64,000 nt of DNA from Fragilaria crotonensis (taxonomy: Eukaryota > Bacillariophyta > Fragilariophyceae > Fragilariales > Fragilariaceae), in the NCBI GenBank assembly GCA_022925895.1, contig JAKSYS010000304.1, positions 1 through 64,000 of the forward strand, written 5' to 3'. How positions within the stretch are numbered: position 1 is the stretch's first letter; the number at the start of each line of letters is the position of its first letter. Of this stretch, positions 1 to 10,881 are shown one piece after another. Below the pieces are notes generated by a model that ran no database searches, was not told the origin of the DNA, and saw only the letters and a list, made by a program, of their open reading frames with translations. The translations under genes and the position numbers were made by a program.

Positions 1-335
1 AATACTGCTATTTTCTGGGCAACCCTTCAGGGCAGTTGGACGTGGTTCGCGACATTTTGAAACGAGAAAGTGGATGTGCTTCCACAAGAATAACGCTGGA
101 TCTACCGTTCTTGATATTGCTCGCAAATGTGAGCTGTTTGATATCGCTAGTCTTTTGGAAGAACACGTCATGCAGTCTTCGCGTCGTCTCGAATATCGTG
201 CGTCGATGCGGCAAGATAGAAAAAGGAAGCGGCCCTGTGACGACATTTCTGCATTCGAAGGAAAGCCGTTCTGTGGAGGGAGTTCGAGGGATGAAGAGGT
301 TGACACCGACTGAACATTATGTGGGAGCCGTCGAC
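1..335 (+). pseudogene. 3' end of an ankyrin-repeat gene, frameshifted copy
   Basis: This is the last repeat and C-terminal cap of an ankyrin gene whose 5' part lies outside the window. It matches 57032-57366 almost base for base, including the GSTVLDIARKCELFDIASLL cap. Relative to that copy it has a 1-base loss near position 30, a 2-base loss near 62 and a 1-base gain near 91, so no single frame reads through. It is therefore a decayed duplicate, or it carries sequencing indels. The copy at 57 kb has its own frame problem further upstream, so neither is a clean reference. Ankyrin repeats generally mediate protein-protein contacts; no partner can be inferred. Confidence 0.8.
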
Positions 336-1352
336 TGAAAGGCTATGATGGAAACGTCAGGAAATAATGTATCTGTAACATCTTTGTAGATTTAGGAGTG
401 TGCATGATGTAGGTTTGCATTCAGGAAAGGAAATTGCGGGATGGTAGAACGCATGATGATTCATTATACCGATCGATTCACCTAGACATGCCGATTGTTT
501 GTCATTCTCATGAATCGGTTGCCAATGAAAATGATAATGGACGAGTGCATCCTAATTTATGCCCAACGTGCATCGCGGATATCCAGTAAAGCTTTCCTTG
601 TTCACACCTTTGTGGCGTAAGTGTTATTCAGGTGCTCATTCCTTTTGTCAGCCTGTCGCATTGGTATCTTCGAGACAATAGATGACACACCAACAAATCC
701 TTAATCGCTGTACTAGGGCTGCATTAAGCGGGATGTTTGTTCGTTTCCTCTCGCTTAGTATATGCGCCCTGTGTTTAATGCGCATCATGCTGTATGAGCA
801 TCCTGGCAAGTATGTACATCTTATGAACTTAGCATAGTAGTAGCTGGGTACACAATTAAACTGGAAACAGGAGATTGTTCAGAAATTCGCTTCAACCGAT
901 TGTTAAAAAAACCAACATCTATTTTACGTTGCTGCCGCTTCTCCTGGGATCCGAAGGTCCGATTGTAGTTAGTTATGCTAATGCATTGACTGCTGTATTG
1001 TTACGGGTACACAATGTCAACGAAGTACTTGACCAACGAAACCGGTTCCGTGTCCTCATCGTGCCATGACATGACGGGTCGAGGGTTGTGCAATTGCTCT
1101 TTTTTTTGTTAAGCAGTTTGGGCTTCATGGTTCGTTTCGAAAAACTACCCGCTTGCTATTTCATATTCACGCTTTGACATCGAGATCTGCAACAAATCTT
1201 TTGTCGAGTTCATCCAAAGTTGGAAGTGATAGAATCGCTGCAATATCCTTCGCAGAAACTTGTTGTTTTGTCAATTTCAAATGGGTGGTATCATCACCAG
1301 TCTACCAACGACAGAAAAAGTAAAGAAAGCCACCAAAAAAGGACAGAGCAAC
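336..1352. other. Intergenic sequence, no gene seen
   Basis: No open frame here has recognisable content; the longest are under 70 codons. The sequence is AT-leaning and is repeated almost unchanged at 57367-58390, so it belongs to the duplicated block. I see no tRNA-like fold, inverted-repeat element or clear promoter. Confidence 0.6.
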
Positions 1353-1700
1353 TCATGAATTTGGTACCATGGGCAGGAGATGATTCATACTGACTGCTGC
1401 AACCACACGCACACCACAGACACGGATGCCAATATGTTTAGCGTTGTGGAGGATAAAAGTCCAGGATGAAGTTATCACGGTAGGGCGGCGGGTTCGACAT
1501 TGTTTCAACCTGAAGTTTTCCAGCTCTAGTTCCTGCTGCCATCCCACAGAAACTTTAGGATCCTCAAAGACCGCGGTGGCCGTTGCTTTTGTCAGTGAGC
1601 ACAGGTTGGACTCGGAATTGGTTGATGTTACAACTGTAACGAATGATCAAGTCATTGCCTGGAGCGGTTGCTTCCGTAATCAGTAGTCCAGTAGTCCTTT
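1353..1700 (-). pseudogene. Relic of an unidentified minus-strand gene, convergent with the ankyrin gene
   Basis: Read on the minus strand, one frame gives VETMSNPPPYRDNFILDFYP. It resembles VETMTNQPPHPDFQTFMADF, encoded on the minus strand at 15493-15732, and MTNQLPYPY near 62880. The frame is broken by stops and shifts. The same relic recurs at 58440-58700 in the other duplicate. It lies tail-to-tail with an ankyrin gene, as do the other copies. The original function is not recognised. The stretch from 1701 to 2018 holds nothing else I can name. Confidence 0.5.
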
Positions 1701-2018
1701 ACGCTCCCCTTGTCACATCACTCGGTAAAGAACATGAGAAGAGATCGTGGAGGTTGACCTGATGGTAATTAGAATTCACTCTGAGTATAATGATTGCCAA
1801 CTACCGGTACAGCAACGCAATCTTTTTGAGAGCATGATAACGAATTGCGGGGTTGCTTTCATCGTGCACGGACTTCGACCCATCCAAAACAAATAACCGA
1901 CACTTACCGCCATAATTCATAAGGCGTAGTACTCCAGTACTCGATTACCCTAATGGTTTTTAGTGGCGTTTGAATATATACTGGGAATGCACATATCCTA
2001 CTCCTTTTTAAATTTGGA

Positions 2019-2036
2019 GTGTGTGTGTGTGTGTGT
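2019..2036. repeat. (GT)9 microsatellite at the LINE 3' boundary
   Basis: Nine GT units directly abut the 3' end of the first GC-rich LINE copy, which is on the minus strand. Similar GT tracts bound the other ends at 6154-6241 and 10362-10405, which suggests (GT)n/(AC)n is the insertion target. Confidence 0.9.
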
Positions 2037-2037
2037 T

Positions 2038-5000
2038 GGGTGCTATGTATGTTACGTGTAGCTAAGCTAAACTAGGGATGTGTGTATGAATGGGCCGGTA
2101 CAACAGTGCCGTAGGCATCGCGTAGCGGTGCGCCAGTGCTATACATCCGAAAGTCTTGAATCCGGGGCGTGCGCCATGGGGATGCGTCGTTCGGCAGCGG
2201 GAGCGGCGGCAGGGGCAAAGGGGCACGTCAGTTACATGCGGTAGAGGCCGAGGCCCGCGCCGCAGTCCCAGATCGGGGAGGGGGTACGGCGCATCGGGTT
2301 GCGATCGGCGCGTAGGCAGCGGCTCGCGGAGCGAACCAGGGCGATCGCGAGGCGCGGATCGTACGAAGCCACACACTTCGGAGTACGATCGCCTCCATTT
2401 GGAAGCAAGGCTGGAGGCTAGCCGCCGCGAAGCGGCGGTAGCCTCCACCCTGCATCCCATCCACCGAAAACACAAGGAGTGAAGGTACGGCGTCGCGCAA
2501 TGCAGAGGCGCCGTATTGCCTTCTTCTCCGCCTCGTGTCGCTGGAGGACCTTCGCCGGAGCGGTGTTGCGATTCGAGGGGCATCCGTGTCGGTGACTCGG
2601 ACATCAAAGATCGCGGTGGTGCCTCGGGTCCAGAAGCCGTGGACAGCGATGTCGCCTCGGAGTTCTGGGGTGGGCTCGGTGCGGTTGGCGCCCGCCGCCT
2701 GCACGTCCTGACTCGTTTGGATGAGGGTCGTCAGAGACTGTGGAGGGTGTGCGCCTGTCCGCAAAGCTGTCCCCACGTCGCCACGAGGTCGTTGTGGCGG
2801 TGGAGGATCAGCCCTCCCTGCGACAGGACATGGCGTGCTCCGTCGTGAAGCGTTCGCCACATCCGTCGCATCGGAGTGGGAGAGATGTTGGCGTCAGGCC
2901 GAAGCGGAGGCGGACGCCGTCTCGGAATTCTTCGTCCGAGAGGTCGGAGCCGTTGAGCAGGCTCGGCAGGGTGGAGAGCCAGGCGCCTGTCGCCGCCGAC
3001 CTTACGATGCGTCGCTTCTCCAGTGGACGCGAGCTCGCAAGGATCGCGTCCAAGCGGCTCGCTTGGACGCGAGACCGGCTCGCCTTCGCCGCGAGGCGAC
3101 CTCGGGAAGCGTCACGTCGGTGCTCCGTAGCACAGAGCCTGTCGCCCGTCACCAAGGACCCCTGGAGGAGGGTCGTGCTCTCCTTCGACGCCGCGAAACA
3201 GAAGTCGCCTGTGGTCGTCGGGTCTGGGATGCCCAGGCCTCCCAGTCGCGTCGGGAGAGCAAGGAGGGGGCGAAGTTTGGCAACCTCCTCAACCGTTGTG
3301 GCGAGGAGGGCCGGCAGGAAGACAGTCGCGATGGCAGCCTCCAGCGGTGCGAAGGCTGGCGCGATGTCTGGCGTCACGCGCTGGAGGTACTGCCACTCCG
3401 CCTGGGTGACTGCGACAGACCGGCGTAGGCGGTCTGTGGGTACCTCCTCGCTGCCGCCGCGGGCAGTGGACACCCTCGATCCATTGCTGGACCTGAGGGT
3501 CCACCCATGCCGCCTCGGCGGCGCCCGATCCCAGAAGCCACCGGTAGCGGTGTCCCTCCTCGTGTCGGAAGTTGAACTCCGCGAGGGCTGCGAGGGCAGG
3601 TGGCGGGGTCGCGAGCGGACGATGAGGATCGACTTGTCCGGCTCGGGAAGTATCCCGGCGCGGCCCAAGTTCGAGAAGGAGGCGCTGAGCCTCAGCGATG
3701 CCGTCGACGGGGCCTGCCATGGCCGCGTCGTCCGCGTACCATGGTTGGGCGACCGTGGGGACTCGCGCTCGAAGCGTCTCGGCGAGCGGCGACAGCGCGA
3801 GTCCGTAGAGCACCATGGAGAGGGGGTCGCCTTGCGTGACCCCCTCTCGCGAGAGGATGATCTCGCAATCTCCTCCGCGCCGTCGCATGAGGAGTTGGGC
3901 GGAGTGCCGGTAGCAGTTGAAACTGAACCGTGCCCCGTTGGCCCACGTGTGACGCACGGTCCATAGCATGGCCTTGCGGCCGAGCTCGTTGAAGCCGTTG
4001 GTCGCGTCGACCAAGAGGACGGCCGAGGCTTCAGCCGAGGAGATGCCCACGTCGGCTGCGATGGCCTCGAAGGCCTCGTCCAGTGTCATTTCTGCGAGGG
4101 GGACGGAGGGTGGCGCAGCCATCGGTGGCTCGGGAGCCTGCGTGAGGGGGTCAGCGTCGGCTTGCGGGTCTGGTGGCGGTGCAGGAATCAACGAGGGGTC
4201 AGCGAAGACGTCACGCACGGCGTGTACGGCGCCTTCGATGCCTGCCTGGAGGCCGGCACACAGGTTGTAGTTGCCGCATGCGGCGGTTGCCTGAGCCAAT
4301 TGCCTTCAGCAGGCATTTGGCCCACAGGCGACGGTACACTTCGCCGATGCCGACCGGGCGAGTGCCTGGTTGCTTGTCAAGGGCGACCAGGCGATTCGCC
4401 ATCACTGCCCGATAGGCTGCCCAAGGCGGCGAGGTGTTGGCGAGCCAGTTGGTCCAGGCCGCCATCTCCTCTCGCAGCGCTGGACTCTCGTCCGAAACGG
4501 AGAAGCCAGTTGGCGAGGTCGACGGCGTCGGTGCCGCGGGGCCGGCGGCACCTGAGCCGTGAGGCGATCGCCTCCACGTCGTCCTGTGTAGTGCACAGGG
4601 ACGGGGCAGGGAGATCGGGATAGGGCTCGAAAGCCCCATCCGTATCGCCCACAGAAGTCGGGTCGCGGAGGGCAGGGTGCTTCTCTTGAAGCACCTGCCA
4701 GACCGGTCGACCTGCCTTCGAGCAGAGGTCGTCTGGCTGGCGGACGCCGCCACCGGAGCGGTCGGTGAGTGTCCGCACGGCAGAGCGAAGTCTGCCGGAG
4801 AGGACGCGTGCGTTGAAGGAACGCGCCTGCGCCTCTTCGTCGGGTGGACGGGAGGAGGGTTGTCGAGACTGGACTTCCCCCTCAGCGTCGTCGACCAAGG
4901 CCTTGTAGTGGCCTTGGTCCCACAAGTCCATTCGTTGCGCGAGGCGCGAGCGAATGTCCTTGACCGACGAACTCCTGGTGTCGTCTGCAGCACTGTTGCG

Positions 5001-6153
5001 ACAAACACCAGGGTCGTTCCGAGTTCCATCGGCGTTCGCGGACGCCGCGGAATTCGGAGGTGAGGATGGTTAGGAATCGCCTCCCCACTTCCAGCAGGGG
5101 CCTGGTAGCGTGTGGTGGCGATTTGTGCCATCCGCCTCCATCGGCGCTGCCAGAGCGCGTCATCGGAGAAGCCGCCATGGAGATGCGTCCCGTCGTTGTC
5201 GTGGACGTGATCTCCAAAGGCGGAATCAGAAGGCGATCGCCGCGGTTACGAAGTAGCCGGGCAGATCGGCCCCACGTCCGGCGTTACTGCCGGTCCGGGG
5301 CCGCCTCTGGATCGTCCCGTGCAGTGGCGTTGGCCCTATTGGCCGCTGCCACTGTCACGGGGGACAAGCAGGAATCGGGTCCTCGCCAGCGTTGGCGGCC
5401 GTCTCTGTATCCGTCGGGGCGGGCAAGGAGGGTCGTCATTGTCGTCGTCAGGCGTCGGAGCGGGGCCCGATCCAGTGGCTCGGGGTCATGCCGACGTCAC
5501 CGTCGACGTCAGTCGTTGCGGTTTGTTGTCGGGTTGTTGGGGAAGGCGCTGGGGGATCTCGGTCGCGGTCGGAACGGCAGCTGGAGGGCGGATTCGATTG
5601 CTGGGGTGGGCTCTGTGGTCGCAGTTGCGCGGGACTGGTGAAGAAGCATCGGAGGGTCGCTGTCGTCGGCGGCGGCAGCGGCGCTCGCTTGTTCTGGCAG
5701 TTGTTGAAGCAGCTGCACGAAGTGCAGCGCTTGTTCGCAACTCGGCAGGGACAAGCTTGTGAGCGAGCTGTCGGCCGTGCCAGGGCACAGGTCGATGATC
5801 TCGAGCAGTCGCAGCAGCGCTGGAGGACTTGTCGCTGGCGACGCAACGGTGGTTCGCGAGTGGAACCATCGTCGTCGTTTTGTAGCGACTCATCACTCGC
5901 CAGCAGCTGTCGACGGACAGAGGACGGACGCTCGCGTGCTGTACCGGAGGGTACGAGCGCGCTACGCGTCGAGGAGTTTTGAATTTCCTGGCGCGCGGTT
6001 GGCAACATGAGGCGACGATGACCGACACCGTCGATCACCGCCGTTACAGCTCTGTTCGCTGTCGTTCCTCGGGCGTTGCCCCTCGCGGCACCATTCACAC
6101 TCATGACACTACACAAGGCTCTCGTCGGCTTGACTTGACGACAACTCCGATGT
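2038..6153 (-). mobile_element. RLE-type LINE, copy 1 (R2/R4/NeSL-like organisation), degenerate
   Basis: This GC-rich (clearly above its neighbours) retrotransposon reads right to left and is about 4.1 kb. It is a close copy of 6242-10361 with the same part order: Cys-rich N-terminal region, reverse transcriptase with YADD, CCHC finger, and a PD-(D/E)XK-like nuclease at the C-terminus. The single-frame layout with a C-terminal nuclease is characteristic of the older R2/R4/NeSL/Hero group, not of APE-type LINEs. The ends abut GT repeats on both sides. Boundaries are uncertain by some tens of bases because the microsatellites blur them. Confidence 0.8.
2228..6104 (-). pseudogene. Reverse transcriptase/RLE nuclease polyprotein of LINE copy 1, frameshifted
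   Basis: The coding region starts at the ATG at 6104 (MSVNGAARGN, as in copy 2) and ends at the codons for ACN plus stop at 2228. The RT core is visible at about 3700-4080: the LLVDATNGFNELGRK motif, SREGVTQGDPLSMVLYG, then QPWYADDAAMAG. The zinc motif CDGCGERFTTEHAMSC (CX2CX7HX4C) lies near 2830-2880. The nuclease stretch, with RGDIAVHGFW and IFDVRVTDTDAP, is near 2580-2680. Coding continuity is lost several times across overlapping frames, more than in copy 2. The RT catalytic YADD is still spelled correctly. The encoded protein would make the target nick and copy the element RNA. This copy is almost certainly inactive. Confidence 0.8.
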
Positions 6154-6241
6154 GGTGTGTGTGTGTGTGTGTGTATGTATGTGTGTGTATGTGTGTGTGT
6201 GTATGTGTGTGACGTGATATGTGTGCTGTGTGTATGTATGT
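6154..6241. repeat. GT-rich microsatellite between the two LINE copies
   Basis: An imperfect (GT)n with interspersed GTAT units joins the 5' end of copy 1 to the 3' end of copy 2. It is more degenerate than the tract at 10362-10405, as expected if it is an older or interrupted repeat. Confidence 0.85.
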
Positions 6242-9200
6242 ATACGTGGACTGAGCTATGCTATGTATGATGATGTGTGATGAATGGGTCGGTACGACAG
6301 TGCCGTAGGCATCATGCGGTGCGCCAGTGCTATACATCCGAAAATCCAGAATCCGGGGCGTGCACCGTGAAAATGCGTCGTTCGGCAGCGGGAGCGGGGC
6401 AAGGGCGAAGGGCACATCAGTTACATGCGATAGAGGCCGAGGCCCGCTCCGCAGTCCCAGATCGGGGAGGGTTCGGCGCATCGGGTTGCGATCGGCGCGG
6501 AGGCAGCGGCTCGCGGAGCGAACCAGGGCGATCGCGAGGCGGGATCGTACGAAGCCACACACTTCGGAATACGATCGCCTCCATTTGGAAGCAAGGCTGG
6601 AGGCTAGCCGCCAAGCGCGGTGGCCTCCACGCCTTGCATGCCGTCCACTGAGAAGACGAGGAGTGAAGGTACGGCGTCGCGCAATGCAGAGGCGCCGTAT
6701 TTGGCTTTCTTCTCCTTCTCGTGACGCAGGACCTTCGCCGGGCGGTGTTGCGATTCGAGGGGCATCCGTGTCGGTGACGCGGACATCAAAGATCGCCGTT
6801 GTGCCGCGGGTCCAGAATCCGTGGACAGCGATGTCGCCGCGGAGTTCTGGGGTGGGCTCGGTTCGGTTGGCGCCCGCCGCCTGCGCGTCCTGACTCGTTT
6901 GGATGAGGGGCTCGTCAGAGACTGTGGAGGGGGTGTGCGCCTGGCCGCATAGCTGCCCCCATGTCGCCACGAGGTCGTTGTGGCGGTGGAGGATCAGCCC
7001 CCCTTTGCGACAGGACATGGCGTGCTCCGTCGTGAAGCGTTCGCCGCATCCGTCGCATCGGGGTGGGAGGGAGGTGGGTGTCAGGCCTAGACGAAGGCGG
7101 ACCCCATCGCGGAACTCCTCGGCCGAGAGGTCGGAGCCGTTGAGGAGGCTCGGCCGGGTGGAGAGCCACGCGCCGGTCGCCGCCGACCGGATGATGCGCC
7201 GCTTCTCCATCGGTCGCGAGCCGTCGAGGATCGCGGCTAGCCGGCCCTCGGTGGCGTGGCGCTGGTGCGCCTTCGCTGCGAGGCGACCGGTGGAGGCGTC
7301 GCGCCTGTGCGCTGCAGCACAGAGGGGGGCGCCCTCCACCAGGGAGCAGTGAAGGAGGTTCGTGCTCGCTGTCGAGGCAGCGTAGCAGAACGCCCCCGTC
7401 GTCGTCGGGTCTGGGATGCCCAATCCTCCCAGTCGCGTGGGGAGGGCGAGGAGGGGGCGGAGTTTGGCGACCTCCTCGACCGACGCGTCAAGGAGGGCCG
7501 GCAAGAAGACGGTCGCGATGGCAGCCTCCAGCGGTGCGAAGGCTGGCGCGATGTCTGGCGTCACGCGCTGGAGGTACTGCCACTCCGATTGGAGTGACTG
7601 CGACAGGCCAGCGTAGGCGGTCTGCGGGTACCTCCTCGCCGCCGCCGCGAGGCAGTGGACACCCTCGATCCATTGCTGGACCTGGGGGTCCACCCATGCC
7701 GCCTCGGCGGCGCCCGATCCCACGAAGCCGCCCAGGTAGCGGTGCCCTTCCTCGTGGCGGAAGTTGAATTCCGCGAGGGATTCAAGGGCGGTGGGCGGGG
7801 TGGCGAGCGGGACGATGAGGATCGACTTGTCCGGCTCGGGGAAGTATCCCCTGCGCGGACCGAGCTCGAGAAGGAGGCGCTGTGCTTCGGCGATGCCGTC
7901 GACTGGGCCTGCCATGGCCGCGTCGTCCGCGTACCATGGCTGGACGATCGTGGGGACTCGCGCTCGAATGGTCGGCGAGCGGCGTCAGCGCGAGGCCGTA
8001 CAGCACCATAGAGAGGGGTCACCCTGCGTGACCCCCTCGCGCGAGAGGATGATCTCGCAGTCGTCGCCGCGCCGACGCAGGAGGAGTTGGGCCGAGTGCC
8101 GGTAGCAGTTGAAACTGAACCGGGCACCGTTGGCCCAGCGATGCCGCACGGTCCAGAGCATGGCCTTGCGGCCGAGCTCGTTGAAGCCGTTGGTCGCGTC
8201 GACCAGGAGGACGGCCGAGGCTTCAGCCGAGGAGAGGCCCACGTCGTCGGCGATGGCCGCGAAGGCCTCGTCCAGCGTCATGTCGGCGAGGGGATGGGAG
8301 GCGGCGCGGCCGGCGGATCTCGGACGCTTGCGTTAGGGGGGCGTCGGCGTCCTGCGGGTCTGGTGGCGGTGCAGGAATCAACGAGGGGTCAGCGAAGACG
8401 TCACGCACGGCGTGTACGGCGCCTTCGATGCCTGCCTGGAGGCCGGCACACAGGTTGTAGTTGCCGCATGCGGCGGTTGCCTGCGAGCCAATTGCCTTCA
8501 GCAGGCATTTGGCCCACAGGCGACGGTACACTTCACCGATGCCGACTGGGCGAGTGCCCGGTTGCTTGTCGAGTGCAACCAGGCGATTCGCCATCACGGC
8601 GCGGTAGGCCGCCCAAGGCGGAGGTGTTGGCGAGCCAGTTGGTCCAGGCCGCCATCTCCTCACGCAGCGCTTCGGACTCGCGTCCGAAGCGAGTAGCCAG
8701 TTGGCCAGGTCGACGGCATCGGTGCCGCCGGTCCGGCGGCGCCGGCGAGCCGTGGGAGATCGCCTCCACGTCGTCCTGTGTGACACACAGGGATGGGGGA
8801 GGAGATCGGGTAGGGCTCGAAGGCCCCATCCTCCTCTCCAACAGAGGTCGGGTCGCGGAGGGCCGGGTGCTTCTCTTGAAGCACCTGCCACACGGGGCGG
8901 CCTGACTTCGTGCAGAGGTCATCAGGTTGGCGGACGCCACCGCCGGAGCGGTTGGTGAGCGTTCGCACGGCGGAACGAAGTCGGCCGGAGAGGACGCGTG
9001 CGTTGAAGGAGCGAGCGCGCGCCTCTTCGTCGGGCGGACGGGAGGAGGGTTGTCGGGAAAGGACTTCCCCCTCGGCGTCGTCGACCAAGGCCTTGAAGTG
9101 GCCTTGGTCCCACAAGTCCATTCGTTGCGCGAGGCGCGAACGAATGTCCTTGGCGCGACGAACCCCTTGTGTCGTCTGCAACACTGTTGCAACGAACACC

Positions 9201-10360
9201 AGGGGGCGTTCCGAGTTCCAGCGGCGTTCGCGTACGCCTCGGAACTCGGAGGTGAGGATGGCAATGAAACGCCGCCCCACTCTACCAGCGGGGCCTGGTA
9301 GCGTGTGGTGGCGATCTGTGCCATCCTCTTCCATCGGCGCTGCCATAGCGCGTCATCGGAGAAGTCGCCATGGAGATGCGTCCCAGCGTTGTCGTGGACG
9401 TGGTCTCCATAGGCGGCATCCAGAAGGCGATCTGCCGCGGTTACGAAGTAGCCGGGCAGATCGGCCCCCGCGTCCGGCGTTACTGCCGGTCCGGGGGCCG
9501 CCTCTGGATCTTCCCGTGCAGTGGCGTTGGCCCTATTGGCCGCTGCCACTGTCACGGGGGGACAAGCAGGAATCGGGTCCTCGCCAGCGTTGGCGGCCGT
9601 CTCTGTATCCGTCGGGGCGGGCAAGGAGGGGTCGTCGTTGTCGTCGTCGGGCGTCGGAGCGGGGGTCCGATCCAGTGGCTCCGGGGTCATGCCGACGTCA
9701 CCGTCGACGTCGATCGTCGATGCGGATGGTTGTCGGGATGTCGGGGAAAGCGCTGGGGGGATCTCGGTCGCGGTCGGAACGGCAGCTGGAGGGGCGGATT
9801 CGATTGCTGGGGTGGGCTCTGTGGTCGCAGTTGCGCCGGGGCTGGTGAAGAAGCATCGGAGGGTCGCTGTCGTCGGCGGCGGCAGCGGCGCTCGCTTGTT
9901 CTGGCAGTTGTTGAAGCAGCTGCACGAAGTGCAGCGCCTGTTCGCAACTCGACAGGGACAAGCCTGGGAGCGAGCTGTCGGCCGTGACAGAGCACAGGTC
10001 GACGATCTGGAGCAGTCGCAACAGCGCTGAAGGACTTGTCGCTGTCGACGCAACGGCGGTTCGCGAGTGGAACCATCGTCTGCATCGACGTGCGAGTCGT
10101 CATTCAACGGCTGCGGACGGACAGAGGACGGACGCTCGCGCGTTGTACCGTGGGGTACGAGCGCGCTACGCGTCGAGGAGTTTTGAATTTCCTGGCGCGC
10201 GGTTGGCAACATGAGGCGACGATGACCGACACCGTCGATCACCGCCGTTACAGCTCTGTTCGCTGTCGTTCCTCGGGCGTTGCCCCTCGCGGCACCATTC
10301 ACACTCATGACACTACACAAAGGCTCTCTCGTCGGCTTGACTTGACGACAACTCCAATGT

Positions 10361-10361
<1 letters not shown>
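6242..10361 (-). mobile_element. RLE-type LINE, copy 2, same family and orientation as copy 1
   Basis: This second head-to-tail copy is colinear with 2038-6153 at an offset of about 4204 bases. Similarity is high but with many small indels. The 5' end (right side) lies directly against (GT)n at 10362, and the 3' end merges into the GT-rich tract at 6154-6241. GC content is far higher than in the ankyrin and intergenic DNA around it, which suggests the family came from a different compositional background or has its own codon preference. The paired block of the segmental duplication (near 58967) carries neither copy. Confidence 0.82.
6417..10308 (-). pseudogene. Reverse transcriptase/RLE nuclease polyprotein of LINE copy 2, partly open
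   Basis: The first ATG is at 10308. A Cys-rich segment follows (CCDCSRSSTC, then CPCRVANRRCTSCSCFNNC), probably metal-binding. A Pro/Ala-rich linker leads to an RT region at about 7860-8290, with VDATNGFNELG, SREGVTQGDP and WYADDAAMAG. The C-terminal 600 codons (about 6420-7915) are open and hold the CCHC motif CDGCGERFTTEHAMSC and the RLE-type signature GDIAVHGFW...FDVRV, equivalent to PD-x-D. The expected family C-terminus RASASIACN plus stop lies at 6417. About four to six frame changes separate the segments, so the copy is probably dead, although the RT and nuclease motifs are intact. Family assignment rests on domain order and the CCHC/RLE pair; the exact clade is not resolved. Confidence 0.8.

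Positions 10362-10405
<44 letters not shown>
10362..10405. repeat. (GT)n microsatellite at the LINE copy 2 5' boundary
   Basis: About 21 uninterrupted GT units lie between the 5' end of LINE copy 2 and unique sequence (TACGGAGTATGACC). It is the purest GT tract in the window. Confidence 0.92.
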
Positions 10406-10408
<3 letters not shown>

Positions 10409-10881
10409 GAGTATGACCACTCTGGGGTACTGTTGTACTGTTACGTGGATTACATGTACTACAGGTCTACAGTACATAAATCGACGGTAATTTATGTTGG
10501 AACGACAGTGTCCTACGTTACTGAAGTAAAATACTATACGGATTCAAAGTTACTGGACGGAATACTCATTGAATTTGCTGCATGTTGCTTTGCAAATGCT
10601 ATGAATACACTGTAAAACACCAGAATGTATCGTACATACTCCGATCAGTTGTGAGGAACCCACTCTAGGGTATTCATTAGATATCATGCGAGAGCGTTCA
10701 GCGCACTTTAGGAAACTCATGCCAGACGTCGATCCAGTATCATATGTATCGACTGTGATTGTTCTCCGCGTTGATGTAATAGTCGATAATTGCTACATGC
10801 TACATTCTCTTGGTTGACAGTTGGCTTTGGAGCACATCTCTTCACCCGCAAGTCGGAATTGTGTCTTGTCCTTAATGAATA
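10406..10881. other. Intergenic region and 5' leader of the 268-aa ankyrin gene
   Basis: 10406-10670 is unique AT-rich sequence with short palindromes and no gene seen. From about 10671 it matches the flank of the other duplicate (58968-59032 plus 60116-60260). The last 100 bases hold the family leader, ending with CCTTAATGAATA just before the ATG at 10882. This leader is shared with 60150-60260 and, more loosely, with the other ankyrin genes. Confidence 0.6.

Larger units (their letters stand above)
1..1998. repeat. Segmental duplication, left block (pairs with 57032-58967)
   Basis: Bases 1-1998 align nearly continuously with 57032-58967, with only scattered substitutions and short indels. 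The block covers the ankyrin 3' end, its downstream flank and a minus-strand gene relic. The match stops near the motif GCACATAT. After that this copy continues into the (GT)n/LINE insertion, while the other copy continues almost directly into the next ankyrin flank. Confidence 0.85.

Noticed and set aside
2740-3966. Plus-strand open frame of 408 codons in the GC-rich region, and several similar ones
   Set aside because: They oppose the RT/nuclease coding strand of the LINE, have Arg/Ser-rich composition typical of GC-rich antisense frames, and show no domain.
6101-6420. C-terminal extension of the LINE polyprotein through His/Thr repeats encoded by the CA strand of the microsatellite
   Set aside because: The family C-terminus (RASASIACN plus stop) is visible at 6417 and 2228; the extension is frame drift into 3' flank and microsatellite.
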